The position numbers were made by a program, and so were the translations under genes. Shown piece by piece: positions 14,907 through 23,284 of a stretch of DNA of 41,273 bases; position 1 is the first letter of the stretch; every line of letters begins with the position of its first letter. The notes beneath the pieces are model-generated. The model was given only the letters and a program-made list of their open reading frames with translations. It was not told the origin of the DNA and did no database searches. The DNA comes from JAFGDH01 sp964447525 (GTDB taxonomy: Archaea; Aenigmatarchaeota; Aenigmatarchaeia; QMZP01; QMZT01): contig CAYUSU010000004.1 of NCBI GenBank assembly GCA_964447525.1, positions 1 through 41,273 on the forward strand. Reading direction: 5' to 3'.

Positions 14907-16241
14907 TTATTTGAAGCTCTTTTCCAGCAGTTCTATTGCGTGGTCAACTTCCTTTTCAGAAATTGTCAGCGGCGGACGGAAGCGGATGGACTTCGGCCAG
15001 CACGGAAGCACGGCCAGACCGTTCTTCCAGCATTTCTTGCGGAACGTGTCTCTTTTCTTTTCGGACGGAAGGTCGAACGCGAGCATCAGTCCCCTCCCCC
15101 TCACGTTGGACATGTCTTTGTGTTTTGGCTGGATTTCTTCCAGCCTTCGGAGGAAATACTTGCCTACCCGATCTGCGTTTTTCACCAGCTTTTCTTCATG
15201 GATGATTTCCATAACCCTTCTGGCCCTTACCATATCTGAAAGGCTTCCTCCCCACGTTGAATTGATTCTTGATGATTCGTGGAAGACGTTATCCTTGACT
15301 TCGTCTACCCTCTTGGAAACCATTATACCGCATACCTGCGTTTTCTTACCGAAAGCGACAATATCCGGTTTTATTCCAAAATGTTGGAATGCCCACATTT
15401 TCCCCGTCGCTCCTAAACCCGTCTGAACTTCATCCAGCATGAACATTATGTCATTCTTCCTGCATATCTCTTCAAGCGCCTGCAGGAATTCCTTCCGGAA
15501 GTGGTTGTCACCACCCTCCCCCTGGATGGGTTCGATGATCATGCATGCTATATCCTTCCCGTTCATCATTATTGCCTTGTTGATCTGGGCGAGAGCGCGG
15601 GATTCCGCTTTCTCCACTTCCCTGGCGACTTTCCATGTGACAGGGAACCTTAATTTGGGATTATCTATTCTCGGCCACTCGAATTTCGGGAAATACTTCG
15701 TTTTGGTGTCGCTGGTATTGGTGAGAGAAAGCGTATATCCGCTTCGTCCGTGGAACGCTTCCCTGAAGTGGATGACCTGGCCACCTAACTCACTTTTTGA
15801 TCCCCTTTTGAAGTTCTTCCTGACCTTCCAGTCGAATGCCGTTTTCAGACCGTTTTCTACTGCAAGAGCCCCCCCTGTTATGAAGAACAGGTATTTCATG
15901 TGTTTCGGCATGGCGATTTTCTCGAAGGCATTGACAAACGAAGCAAACTCCACCGAATATATGTCGGAGTTGGCCGGGTTTTCGATCGAGGCGTCCCTGA
16001 GATCGTCCAGAAAATCCTTTTCAAACATCTTCGGATGGTTATGTCCTATCGGTGCGGTGGCGAAGTATGTGTACATGTCCAGATATTTCTTCCCGCTTAT
16101 TTGGTCAACCATATAAGAGCCCTTGCTCCTGTCCAGATCGACAACGATATGGAACCCGTCAGCGAGAATGTGCTTGCCCAGTGACCGGATGACTTTTGAC
16201 GGGCGAATGTCCTTGGTATGGAAGTGTCTCTTTTTTACCAT
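14907..16241 (-). CDS. lat: L-lysine 6-aminotransferase
   Basis: A 444-residue class III PLP aminotransferase. YLDMYTYFATAPIGHNHP, FITGGALAVENGLKTAFDWKV, FHGRSGYTLSLTNT, IIEPIQGEGGDNHFR and MLDEVQTGLGATGKMW are typical of the lysine 6-aminotransferase group. The PLP lysine is in IVAFGKKTQVCGIMV. The group moves the epsilon-amino group of lysine to 2-oxoglutarate, giving piperideine-6-carboxylate. Length and motif order are complete. The substrate assignment rests on these motifs; related ornithine or GABA aminotransferases differ around the PLP lysine. It converges with the endonuclease gene two bases away. Confidence 0.9.
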   Translation of the reverse strand: MVKKRHFHTKDIRPSKVIRSLGKHILADGFHIVVDLDRSKGSYMVDQISGKKYLDMYTYFATAPIGHNHPKMFEKDFLDDLRDASIENPANSDIYSVEFASFVNAFEKIAMPKHMKYLFFITGGALAVENGLKTAFDWKVRKNFKRGSKSELGGQVIHFREAFHGRSGYTLSLTNTSDTKTKYFPKFEWPRIDNPKLRFPVTWKVAREVEKAESRALAQINKAIMMNGKDIACMIIEPIQGEGGDNHFRKEFLQALEEICRKNDIMFMLDEVQTGLGATGKMWAFQHFGIKPDIVAFGKKTQVCGIMVSKRVDEVKDNVFHESSRINSTWGGSLSDMVRARRVMEIIHEEKLVKNADRVGKYFLRRLEEIQPKHKDMSNVRGRGLMLAFDLPSEKKRDTFRKKCWKNGLAVLPCWPKSIRFRPPLTISEKEVDHAIELLEKSFK

Positions 16242-16325
16242 AAATAATTATTGTCTCGGGTGGAATATATCCGTTCCGGAATCTTTTATATAATCGCAAT
16301 ACATATTTTTATCCAGGGTGTTTTG

Positions 16326-16847
16326 ATGCATTTGGTATTCAGATGTATAATATGCGGTGAAGTCTATATCGGAACCGAGAAGCCGACAAACTGCCCTTTC
16401 TGCGGAGCGCTTGACAAGTTCCTTGTTGAGGGAAAGGCATTCCGCGCTCCGGATGAACCGATGAAGGATATTTCCGAAGAGACGAAAGTAATGCTGCAAA
16501 AAACGTTTGATCTGGAAGTGCATGCAACGAGATTCTATCTCGCCGCTTCCAAAAGATCTTCCGACCCGTTCGTTCAGTCGATCTTCAAGGGATTATCCAA
16601 GACCGAGAGGGAGCATGTGAGCGTGGCTGCAAAGGCGCTGGGAGTTTCGAAACCGGACAATCTCACCGAACCGGAAGGCGACAAGGGGAGCGACGAGGAA
16701 AACATCAGGGAAACAGACGCGCTCGAAAGAAGGGCGACTGCACTATACAAAGAATTCCTCGAAAAAGCGAAGGAACCTCGTGCGAAACAGATATTCCAGG
16801 CCCTGATGGAAGTTGAATCTGGTCACATAGAACTTGTTAACCAGTGA
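16326..16847 (+). CDS. Rubrerythrin with an N-terminal rubredoxin-like domain
   Basis: 173 residues from the ATG at 16326. GGTG lies five bases upstream and a TATA-like TTTTATATAA at about 16284. The rubredoxin-like iron site comes first (CIIC, CPFC; Cys 7, 10, 23, 26). A ferritin-like four-helix domain follows, with FDLEVHATRFYLAA, SKTEREHVSVAAK, ERRATALYKEF and MEVESGHIELV giving the di-iron Glu/His ligands. Standard rubrerythrins have the rubredoxin at the end; this order is that of reverse rubrerythrins, peroxide reductases of anaerobes. It suggests an anaerobic or micro-oxic cell coping with peroxide. Confidence 0.88.
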   Translation: MHLVFRCIICGEVYIGTEKPTNCPFCGALDKFLVEGKAFRAPDEPMKDISEETKVMLQKTFDLEVHATRFYLAASKRSSDPFVQSIFKGLSKTEREHVSVAAKALGVSKPDNLTEPEGDKGSDEENIRETDALERRATALYKEFLEKAKEPRAKQIFQALMEVESGHIELVNQ

Positions 16848-16890
16848 TCCATAATTAACCGGTGAAGAATGAAAGACTTATTCTTTATTT

Positions 16891-17559
16891 TTACATGTAA
16901 GTCCTGACTATCTTTTTTATTCCTTCTTCGTGCCCTGCCCCGACAACGCAGACGATCTTTTCAAACCTTTCAGTCAGAGCGACAAGGTTTCTTGCCATGA
17001 ATCTGTCCCTGTTTTCCACCAGAACCTTGTAAAATCCAGGCATCTCTTTCTTCAGCATGGTCATTGCTTCATTTACCAGCTTTTTCTTGGGAATTTTCTG
17101 CAGGTCCATTTTCTCTTTCTTACCCGGGAGAAACGTGAATGTGAGCCCGAACACTGCTTTGGCCAGCAACCAAAAAATCTTGACCTTCTCATTAAAATTT
17201 ATGTTCTTTATGCCGAGAAGGGTGAGGTTTATGTCTTGATCTATGAACGCTATCGAGACGCCCCTTTCCCTCGCAAGATCAGCCGCTTTCAGCATCTCCG
17301 TTCCCGGTATTATACCGGTCTTCTTGCCGAAAAACAATTGTAATCGCTTCATTATCCAGTACAGAACGAACGTGAAGACACCGAGTGATTTCATTACCTC
17401 CGTCCATGGAAGTGTCTCTTCTTTCTTCATCGCATGATACCTGTTAATGTCCAATTCGATAGCCACACAGTCAGGTTTCTCTAAATCGATGGAACGTTTT
17501 ATGTTCTCAAAGCTTTGTTTCGCCACATGAGAAGTAGGTACGAGGATTATTTTTGACAT
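16891..17559 (-). CDS. TraB/PrgY-family protein
   Basis: About 222 residues from the ATG at 17559. The frame is open further upstream to 17832, but that part would overlap the divergent rhomboid gene and precede the conserved domain. Family marks are ILVPTSHVAKQSFENIK (GTxH-like), PDCVAIELDINRYHAM, ARERGVSIAFIDQDINLT, and the C-terminal VCVVGAGHEEGI. Bacterial TraB/PrgY proteins affect peptide pheromone signalling, and a metalloprotease role has been proposed for the superfamily; archaeal members are uncharacterised. Two hydrophobic stretches (VFTFVLYWIMKRLQLFF, VKIFWLLAKAVFGLTFTFLP) suggest membrane contact. Confidence 0.82.
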   Translation of the reverse strand: MSKIILVPTSHVAKQSFENIKRSIDLEKPDCVAIELDINRYHAMKKEETLPWTEVMKSLGVFTFVLYWIMKRLQLFFGKKTGIIPGTEMLKAADLARERGVSIAFIDQDINLTLLGIKNINFNEKVKIFWLLAKAVFGLTFTFLPGKKEKMDLQKIPKKKLVNEAMTMLKKEMPGFYKVLVENRDRFMARNLVALTERFEKIVCVVGAGHEEGIKKIVRTYM

Positions 17560-17596
17560 CCAATTAATTATTATTTGCGCCGACTTAAATTTAAGT

Positions 17597-18319
17597 ATGG
17601 GAAAACTGACCGGAATCCTGGTATTTGCGAATTTGATCGCGTTCCTTTTGATTTTCTCCATGCCGGAAGAGATGCTGGAAGGAGCCATTGGAATGCTGGC
17701 GTTCTCTTCGCCTTTCATTATCCAGTTCTGGAGAATATTCACGTCTTTGTTCGTCCATGCCAGCGCTTCACACCTGTTCTTCAACATGATCGGACTGTAT
17801 TTTTTCGGAAAAATACTGGAAGACGAGGTCACCCCGAAGATTTTCCTTCTGGTTTATTTCCTTGCTGGTATAGTCGGCAATCTGGCTTTCGGAATGATCT
17901 CCGGCGACGCAGTCGTGGGAGCGTCCGGTTGTGTGTTTGGATTGATGGGGGCGGCGATGCTGCTGAAGCCGAAAGATAAGGTGAACTTCTACGTTTTCCC
18001 GCTCCCGTTGGGTGTGGTGGCTGTAGTTTTTGCATTGATAGAGAGCATGCTGGTGTATTTCGGGGCCTTCGCTACAGGCGTCGCTCACATATCCCATGTA
18101 GGCGGCCTAGCGGTCGGTGTTTTCTTTGCATTCCGTCACAATAAAAAGCAGGCAGGAAAAGGCATTTTATGGCTCGCCTTGTTCGTTGGGATAATAATAA
18201 TACTCGGCCCGATCTTCAGCTTCGTGATCGATATAGGAAACTTCATTTTAGGACTGATCGATTTCATGGTAGGGGTGATCCTTTACTCGATTGCTGGGTT
18301 GCTTTCTTTTCTTTGGTAA
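17597..18319 (+). CDS. Rhomboid-family intramembrane serine protease
   Basis: 240 residues with about six membrane segments plus an extra C-terminal hydrophobic pair. Core motifs are WRIFTSLFVHASASHLFFNMIGLYFFG (His59, Asn63), GASGCVFG with catalytic Ser110, and AHISHVGGLAVG with catalytic His167. Rhomboids cut single-span membrane proteins within the bilayer. The C-terminus (FSFVIDIGNFILGLIDFMVG) is very hydrophobic. It is divergent from the TraB gene, 37 bases apart. The last 37 bases overlap a small minus-strand gene. Confidence 0.93.
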   Translation: MGKLTGILVFANLIAFLLIFSMPEEMLEGAIGMLAFSSPFIIQFWRIFTSLFVHASASHLFFNMIGLYFFGKILEDEVTPKIFLLVYFLAGIVGNLAFGMISGDAVVGASGCVFGLMGAAMLLKPKDKVNFYVFPLPLGVVAVVFALIESMLVYFGAFATGVAHISHVGGLAVGVFFAFRHNKKQAGKGILWLALFVGIIIILGPIFSFVIDIGNFILGLIDFMVGVILYSIAGLLSFLW

Positions 18320-18462
18320 CCATGAGAATGCACATACATCGATATTTTTCGTTTTTCTTCGTAAGCCTGTGAAAGAAACATGTGTCTTTCGGTTTCCCCG
18401 GCTACGAATAATTCGTGATCTGTTATTTCTCCAATTCCCAATAATCCTGTTATAGGGACCAT
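18283..18462 (-). CDS. Small 59-residue protein
   Basis: The sequence between the rhomboid stop and 18510 is filled on the minus strand by an ATG-started frame of 59 codons. The peptide is protein-like: a Gly-rich start (ITGLLGIGEI), then DHELFVAGETERHMFLSQ, then basic YEEKRKISMYVHSHGYQRK. ATTTAAAA (18483-18490) is centred about 24 bases upstream, right for a leaderless archaeal start. It overlaps the convergent rhomboid 3' end by 37 bases. I do not recognise the family. Confidence 0.5.
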   Translation of the reverse strand: MVPITGLLGIGEITDHELFVAGETERHMFLSQAYEEKRKISMYVHSHGYQRKESNPAIE

Positions 18463-18509
18463 TTAAAAGATTTTGCAGTCAATTTTAAATCTCATGAAAG
18501 GTGGTAATA

Positions 18510-18605
18510 ATGCTTCTGAATGAAATTTTGATGATTGCTGAATTGTTTGCAAATGATTTGTCTCCTCCCCAAAAAGGATTGGAGCTATACGGGGTTAACA
18601 GGTGA
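18510..18605 (+). CDS. Small 31-residue protein, coupled to the next gene
   Basis: An ATG at 18510 with AGGTGG five bases upstream opens 31 codons (MLLNEILMIAELFAND then a polar end with PPQKG). Its TGA overlaps a GTG of the next frame by four bases, the usual sign of translational coupling. The ribosome binding site means the transcript must begin upstream, perhaps from GTTATAG near 18450. It could be a real small protein or a leader peptide. Confidence 0.4.
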   Translation: MLLNEILMIAELFANDLSPPQKGLELYGVNR

Positions 18606-18610
18606 ATCGA

Positions 18611-19783
18611 ATGATACCGTGGAAAGAAATAATTGTCGCTGCAAATGCTTTGTTCGCGGATGAAGGATTGCCTTCTGAATATTCCACTGTTGTTTCTGAT
18701 GGTACTGCAGTGAAAATCAGGACGGATGTACTCCGGTCTGATGATTTAATTGATCTGGTTTTTCCGCAAAATGAAACGAAACGGGATTCCATATATACCC
18801 AAAGGGATTCAGCAATCGTGTCCGGACCCCTGATCAAGGTCGCTGGGAGTGATTCCTCTTTGGGAAAGATTTATGCGGACTCTGTGGCTGTCGGAAGATG
18901 TTTAGAACTTCTGGGAAGCGGGAATTTCATGGAAGCTTTGACGAATTCTGAAGAAATATGGGAAAACAGACCTCGGTCGAAATACGCAGATGATGCCGCG
19001 CTGATTTCCGTTCGCGTCACCGAGATAATGCGCGACATACTCAACGTAAGGATGATTGTTCCCTCAAAAACGATACGGGAGGTTAATAAGGTAGCAAAAA
19101 AATACGGAATTTTTTTCGACAAGAAAAAAAAATTATGGGTAACGGATCCGGGAAAAAGCGAAGTCGGAGACATTTATGATCTTGTTGCCGGGGGAAAATA
19201 TGGAGACGGGAGCAAAATCAAGGAAGCTAATCTCCGCATGGCGGAGCAGTCGAGCATCTGGGACAGGGGTGTGGCATATGCAAATCGTGACGACATCGTC
19301 ATCAATGCGATGAGGGATAAGATGATATGGGGTTATTACATGGATGATTTCGGCGGGGATGAATATTTTGATACTGTTGCTAAGATAAGGGAGGGTATGG
19401 CAGATCAGATTTTGGGGGGTTACTATTATCCTATGGGTTCGAATATGACATCGAGATGGAACCCGTGGATGGTTCATTTCCTGCTGCATTTTTCGGATGG
19501 CTTCGGGGGGAGAAAGTTCGGTGAAGTCATTCAGGGGGAAGATAGCATGGCCGTGAAAGCAATAAGGATTTACGGCGATATTATTCTGAATCGTCCAGAT
19601 GACCCGCTGACCGCAATTCCGCATGCCCTTGTCGGGAGCATTTACGAGAGCCATGGCCATTTCGATGACGCGATCATGCACTATGAGAGCGCTTTAAAAC
19701 TACTGGAAAGATACACATACGCTCCGAACAGGGAGATTCTGAAGTACAGGATTTCCCAGCTTATTAATATTGAGAAAAATTGA
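18611..19783 (+). CDS. Hypothetical TPR-like protein
   Basis: About 390 residues. The ATG at 18611 is chosen because GGTG (18601-18604) stands six bases before it; a GTG at 18602, overlapping the stop of the 31-residue gene, is the alternative. Two stretches look like tetratricopeptide helices: CLELLGSGNFMEALTNSEEIW and the C-terminal HALVGSIYESHGHFDDAIMH. The middle is rich in Gly, Tyr, Trp and Asp (GYYMDDFGGDEYF, GGYYYPMGSN). There is no signal peptide or enzyme motif. The TPR parts suggest protein-protein contacts. Family not recognised. Confidence 0.7.
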   Translation: MIPWKEIIVAANALFADEGLPSEYSTVVSDGTAVKIRTDVLRSDDLIDLVFPQNETKRDSIYTQRDSAIVSGPLIKVAGSDSSLGKIYADSVAVGRCLELLGSGNFMEALTNSEEIWENRPRSKYADDAALISVRVTEIMRDILNVRMIVPSKTIREVNKVAKKYGIFFDKKKKLWVTDPGKSEVGDIYDLVAGGKYGDGSKIKEANLRMAEQSSIWDRGVAYANRDDIVINAMRDKMIWGYYMDDFGGDEYFDTVAKIREGMADQILGGYYYPMGSNMTSRWNPWMVHFLLHFSDGFGGRKFGEVIQGEDSMAVKAIRIYGDIILNRPDDPLTAIPHALVGSIYESHGHFDDAIMHYESALKLLERYTYAPNREILKYRISQLINIEKN

Positions 19784-19806
19784 GAAAACGATCGCATCCG
19801 AATAGG

Positions 19807-21138
19807 TCATTTCCCACCAGTGTTTTCGATTTGCTCCATCTCCAGTTCCTGTTCGTTGACCAGTTCTTTTTGCTTCCTTTTTGTAGGCTGGTTGAATCTC
19901 GGGAGGGACATTGTCCATGCTACTATGGTCGAGAACAGGACGGAGAACAGAACTACTATGAATATTATGTTCACTACCTGCGTGGCTAGGGCTTCTGCGT
20001 TAAGTAGATTGGGTATGGCAAGTATGGTTGTGGAAAGGATTGGCGCCATTGCCGCCGCCGACAGGCCTCTCGGAGAGACTAAGTTCATTAGTATCAGGTC
20101 TTTCTTCGTGAGCGATTGCTTCATTTTTCCGATAGCCGGTATCAGGAACAATGGCCTGGAGAAGAACACTATCAGGAAGAATATGAATGCCATTATTAGT
20201 ATTGGGTCGCTGATTGGAAGAGCGACCTGTGCGCCTAACAATGTGAAGACGGATATCCTCAGCATTTCCGAGAGCTGGTCGTCGAACTGTTTCACTTCTT
20301 GGCGTTCTTTGTCGTTCCTGTCCTTGAAAACCATGTTCCCTGCGATCAGTCCGCATATCGCTACAGCCAGCATTCCCGATCCCCCGACAGCCTCGGCCAT
20401 GGCGTAGGTGATCAGTGCTATCGCGAATACTAGTAACGGCGTATACTCCCTGAGCATGGATTTGAGTAGCTTGGAAACGGCGAACCCGATGATAAGTCCG
20501 GTTCCCACTCCAGCTGCGATCATCTGCCAGAATATAGTCATGTATCTCAGAGGTTCCAGGATAGCGCCCGGTTCCATGTAAACGAGGTCAAGGAAAAGTA
20601 TCGGAAGAAGAATGGTTAGCGGTGAATTGAATATGGATTCCACCTTTATGACAGATATCACTTTTTTGTATTTCGAGAGCGAGTGTTCGAAAGCATATAG
20701 AACGCCGGTCCCTGTTCCGCTGATCACTGCCCCCACTAACAAGGCGTATACGATATCCATCTGGAACATGAACGATGCGACTATTCCGAAGAATACCGTG
20801 TTGAAGAACACTCCCAAAAAGGCGAGTTTCACTGATATGTCGGAGACCCGCTGGAATACGCGCATGCTTAAATTGAATGTTCCGGTGAATACCACAAGAA
20901 TGAGCGCGAGTATTCTCAGGAAATCCGGTATCGCTCCCATAACGCTTACGTCGACGAGCGTTATGCTCACGTATTGCGTTACCATCGGGTTCAAAAAGAC
21001 GGTCGGTCCCATTACGAGCCCTAGCAGCAGCAGGAAGAAAGTGTCCGGTATCTTAACCTTCTTCAGCAGGTTCGCTATGAGCACCCCGAAACCGAGAAGA
21101 AAGGCGAAGTAGGTTACCGTCAGAGCAATGTCCACCAT
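19807..21138 (-). CDS. CPA-family cation/proton antiporter, altered ion site
   Basis: A 443-residue membrane protein with about twelve hydrophobic segments and the fold-specific order of CPA antiporters: IPDTFFLLLLGLVMGP, LILVVFTGTFNLSM, GAVISGTGTGVLYAF, VESIFNSPLTILLPI, and late GGSGMLAVAICGLIAGN and LVSPRGLSAAAMAPIL. In typical NhaP-like members the two unwound or central helices carry TDP and ND; here the places read SGTGTG (140-145) and NS (171-172), so both usual acidic residues are missing. The Lys/Arg helix SPRGLS is kept. It may move ions by another route or be a different transporter. It is divergent from thrC. Confidence 0.85.
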   Translation of the reverse strand: MVDIALTVTYFAFLLGFGVLIANLLKKVKIPDTFFLLLLGLVMGPTVFLNPMVTQYVSITLVDVSVMGAIPDFLRILALILVVFTGTFNLSMRVFQRVSDISVKLAFLGVFFNTVFFGIVASFMFQMDIVYALLVGAVISGTGTGVLYAFEHSLSKYKKVISVIKVESIFNSPLTILLPILFLDLVYMEPGAILEPLRYMTIFWQMIAAGVGTGLIIGFAVSKLLKSMLREYTPLLVFAIALITYAMAEAVGGSGMLAVAICGLIAGNMVFKDRNDKERQEVKQFDDQLSEMLRISVFTLLGAQVALPISDPILIMAFIFFLIVFFSRPLFLIPAIGKMKQSLTKKDLILMNLVSPRGLSAAAMAPILSTTILAIPNLLNAEALATQVVNIIFIVVLFSVLFSTIVAWTMSLPRFNQPTKRKQKELVNEQELEMEQIENTGGK

Positions 21139-21183
21139 ATTGATAATTATTGGAGGTGTTTAATAAAAATTACATCTACGAAA

Positions 21184-21213
21184 GACGACTTGAAAAGGTT
21201 GAATAGAGTCGTC
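21184..21213 (+). other. Hairpin in the antiporter-thrC intergenic region
   Basis: GACGACT and AGTCGTC (7 pairs, 16-base loop) are followed by AAACTAA and seven T at 21221-21227. It looks like a plus-strand terminator, yet no clear gene precedes it on that strand. The thrC TATA box (TTATAAAATT near 21271) lies downstream. It may end a short transcript or mark an unnoticed small RNA. Confidence 0.25.
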
Positions 21214-21301
21214 AAACTAATTTTTTTATATCGATGTAAAGTGAAAAAAATGATTTGTGTCATTTTGTGGTTATAAAATTTATTGTTTTTTATAATTGTA
21301 T

Positions 21302-22669
21302 ATGGCAGAAAAAATAAGCTATATCAGTACCAACAGAACCTCTCCGTTCGTCAGTTTCCCTAAAGCCTTGATGATGGGACAGGCTCCTGACAAGGGATTG
21401 TACATGCCTGATTCCATACCTTTTTTTTCAAGTGACAGGATTCAAACGATGAAAAGCATGTCATACAGTGACGTTGCCTTCGTCGTGACAAACGAAATCC
21501 TCAAGAATGACATACCGAGAACCAAACTCATAGACATAACGACGGATTCCTATAATTTCGAAGTTCCTCTCGAAAACGTTTCCGGTGACAGATACGTCAT
21601 GAGGTTGGACCAGGGCCCGACCGCTTCTTTCAAGGATTTCGCTGCAAGAATGATGGCGAGATTGATGTCCTACTGCATAGAAAGCGGTATCGGTGTGGGA
21701 AAAAACGGTAAGATAGTCATACTTACAGCCACATCGGGGGATACGGGGAGCGCGGTTGCTAACGCATTTTACGGTCTGGATGGAATCGATGTTAACATAT
21801 TATTCCCTGAAGGAGAGGTTACTGACAGACAAAGGAAGCAGATGACCACACTCGGGGGGAACATATACCCGGTTGCGGTCGACGGGAAATTCGATGACTG
21901 CCAGGCCATGGTGAAGCGGGCTTTCGCCGATCCCGATCTTGAATACAAGAACCTTACCTCCGCCAATTCCATAAACATCGGCAGGGTGATCCCGCAAACG
22001 GTTTATTATTTTTACGCTCACTCCAGGTTGTGCGGAAAGAATGACAAGATAGTTTATGCAGTCCCTTCGGGCAATTTCGGAAACCTTACCGGCGGACTCA
22101 TTGCCAAGCGAATGGGAGTGCCGGTCGATAAATTCGTCGCGGCCGTCAACGAGAATGACGAGATTTCCCTGTTCTTCGACAGCGGGGAATATGAAAAAGT
22201 TGTTCCTTCGAGGAAATGCATATCCAACGCCATGAACGTCGGCCACCCGAGCAATTTCGCGAGAATAGTGAATTTGTATGGCGGTGAAATGGACGAGACC
22301 GGGAAAATAAAGAGGATGCCTTCCATAAAATGGATGAAAGACGACATCTTTCCGGTCAGCATCAGTGATGATCGGACGAGGGGAACCATTCAGGAAGCCT
22401 GGTACAATTATAAACTTTTGCTGGAGCCACATGGGGCAGTAGGCTGGGCGGGACTGGAGGCATATTCCTTTGATCACCCGATCGACGGTGTTTCTGTTTC
22501 CGTGGAAACTGCCCATCCGGCGAAATTCCCGGAGGAGATCAGCCGTCTGCTGAGTTTTGAGCCGCCTCTCCCAGTGAGCATGGAAGGACTGGACGCAAAA
22601 AAGGAAAACTTCGGCAAACTCCCCGCCGATTACGATCAGTTCAAGGAATTTATCATGGACAGTCTTTAG
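21302..22669 (+). CDS. thrC: Threonine synthase
   Basis: About 455 residues from the ATG at 21302; a TTG two codons earlier is less likely. It is a fold-type II PLP enzyme: GPTASFKDFAARMMARLM holds the PLP lysine, and ATSGDTGSAVANAFYGL and PSGNFGNLTGGL are phosphate- and substrate-binding loops. The sequence follows the long, E. coli-like form (YISTNRTSPFVSFPKALMMG at the N-terminus). It turns O-phosphohomoserine into threonine. A TATA-like box near 21271-21280 suits a leaderless message. Confidence 0.94.
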   Translation: MAEKISYISTNRTSPFVSFPKALMMGQAPDKGLYMPDSIPFFSSDRIQTMKSMSYSDVAFVVTNEILKNDIPRTKLIDITTDSYNFEVPLENVSGDRYVMRLDQGPTASFKDFAARMMARLMSYCIESGIGVGKNGKIVILTATSGDTGSAVANAFYGLDGIDVNILFPEGEVTDRQRKQMTTLGGNIYPVAVDGKFDDCQAMVKRAFADPDLEYKNLTSANSINIGRVIPQTVYYFYAHSRLCGKNDKIVYAVPSGNFGNLTGGLIAKRMGVPVDKFVAAVNENDEISLFFDSGEYEKVVPSRKCISNAMNVGHPSNFARIVNLYGGEMDETGKIKRMPSIKWMKDDIFPVSISDDRTRGTIQEAWYNYKLLLEPHGAVGWAGLEAYSFDHPIDGVSVSVETAHPAKFPEEISRLLSFEPPLPVSMEGLDAKKENFGKLPADYDQFKEFIMDSL

Positions 22670-23172
22670 TTTTTACTTTTCCTCTTTCTTCCTTTCTTCA
22701 CCTTTGCGCAAACACAATCCCTTTTTTCCAGTCCGCAGGCCATGCATAATTTCTTTTCGTTATCTTCAAAATCTTTTGTGTTTTTCTCCTTCACGAAATC
22801 CACTCTGTTGACCGATACGTAACCATCTGATTCGTTGTTCTGTAGCTTGGAACGATATTGTTTTATCGAAGAAAGGGGATGCCAGTCTGATCGAAGGTCT
22901 TTCCTGCAACATTCGTCCGCCTTAAGACCCGAACCGCATGGGCACATTGGATCTCCGTGCCACTCCACCTTGTCGTACATATCCTTCGATTCCAGCATCT
23001 CCGCTGGCTTTATCTCTTCAAGTGCCCTTTGTAGAGTGTAGTCGTCGTTAGGGAGATTGCCGTTAAGACCTAAGTTGCGCGGTTTGACTAAATCAGAAAT
23101 TACCGGATTATTTTCCCCTGCTTCTTTGTTCTCATAATGGTCAATGTTGAACCTTTTTCGGTTGGGTAACAT
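22666..23172 (-). CDS. Short SEC-C motif protein with a second cysteine cluster
   Basis: 168 residues. The SEC-C motif is in the middle (DPMCPCGSGLKADECC), and a second cluster (CMACGLEKRDCVC) comes before a very basic C-terminus (KVKKGRKRKSKN). The N-terminal 60 residues are polar. Two metal sites plus a basic tail suggest contact with nucleic acid or the ribosome, but no family is assigned. The stop overlaps the end of thrC by four bases (convergent). It starts beside an inverted repeat at 23197-23219. Confidence 0.72.
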   Translation of the reverse strand: MLPNRKRFNIDHYENKEAGENNPVISDLVKPRNLGLNGNLPNDDYTLQRALEEIKPAEMLESKDMYDKVEWHGDPMCPCGSGLKADECCRKDLRSDWHPLSSIKQYRSKLQNNESDGYVSVNRVDFVKEKNTKDFEDNEKKLCMACGLEKRDCVCAKVKKGRKRKSKN

Positions 23173-23196
23173 ACACTATCGCCGTCCTTGCCGGAG

Positions 23197-23219
23197 ATGA
23201 GATATTGTTTTGATCTCAT
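23197..23219 (+). promoter_or_regulatory. Inverted repeat in the SEC-C / oxidoreductase divergent region
   Basis: ATGAGAT and ATCTCAT are separated by nine bases. The site lies 25-47 bases upstream of the minus-strand SEC-C start, where its TATA box should be, so it could be an operator for that gene. Confidence 0.3.
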
Positions 23220-23284
23220 ATAAGTTTAACCCAGTGTTCGGTGTTACATTGTCGTTTTAAAAAACTTTCAAATATTTGATTTTA

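Noticed and set aside
17560..17832. N-terminal extension of the TraB-family protein
   Set aside because: It would overlap the start of the divergent rhomboid gene, precedes the conserved ILVPTSH beginning, and is read antisense to the rhomboid N-terminus.
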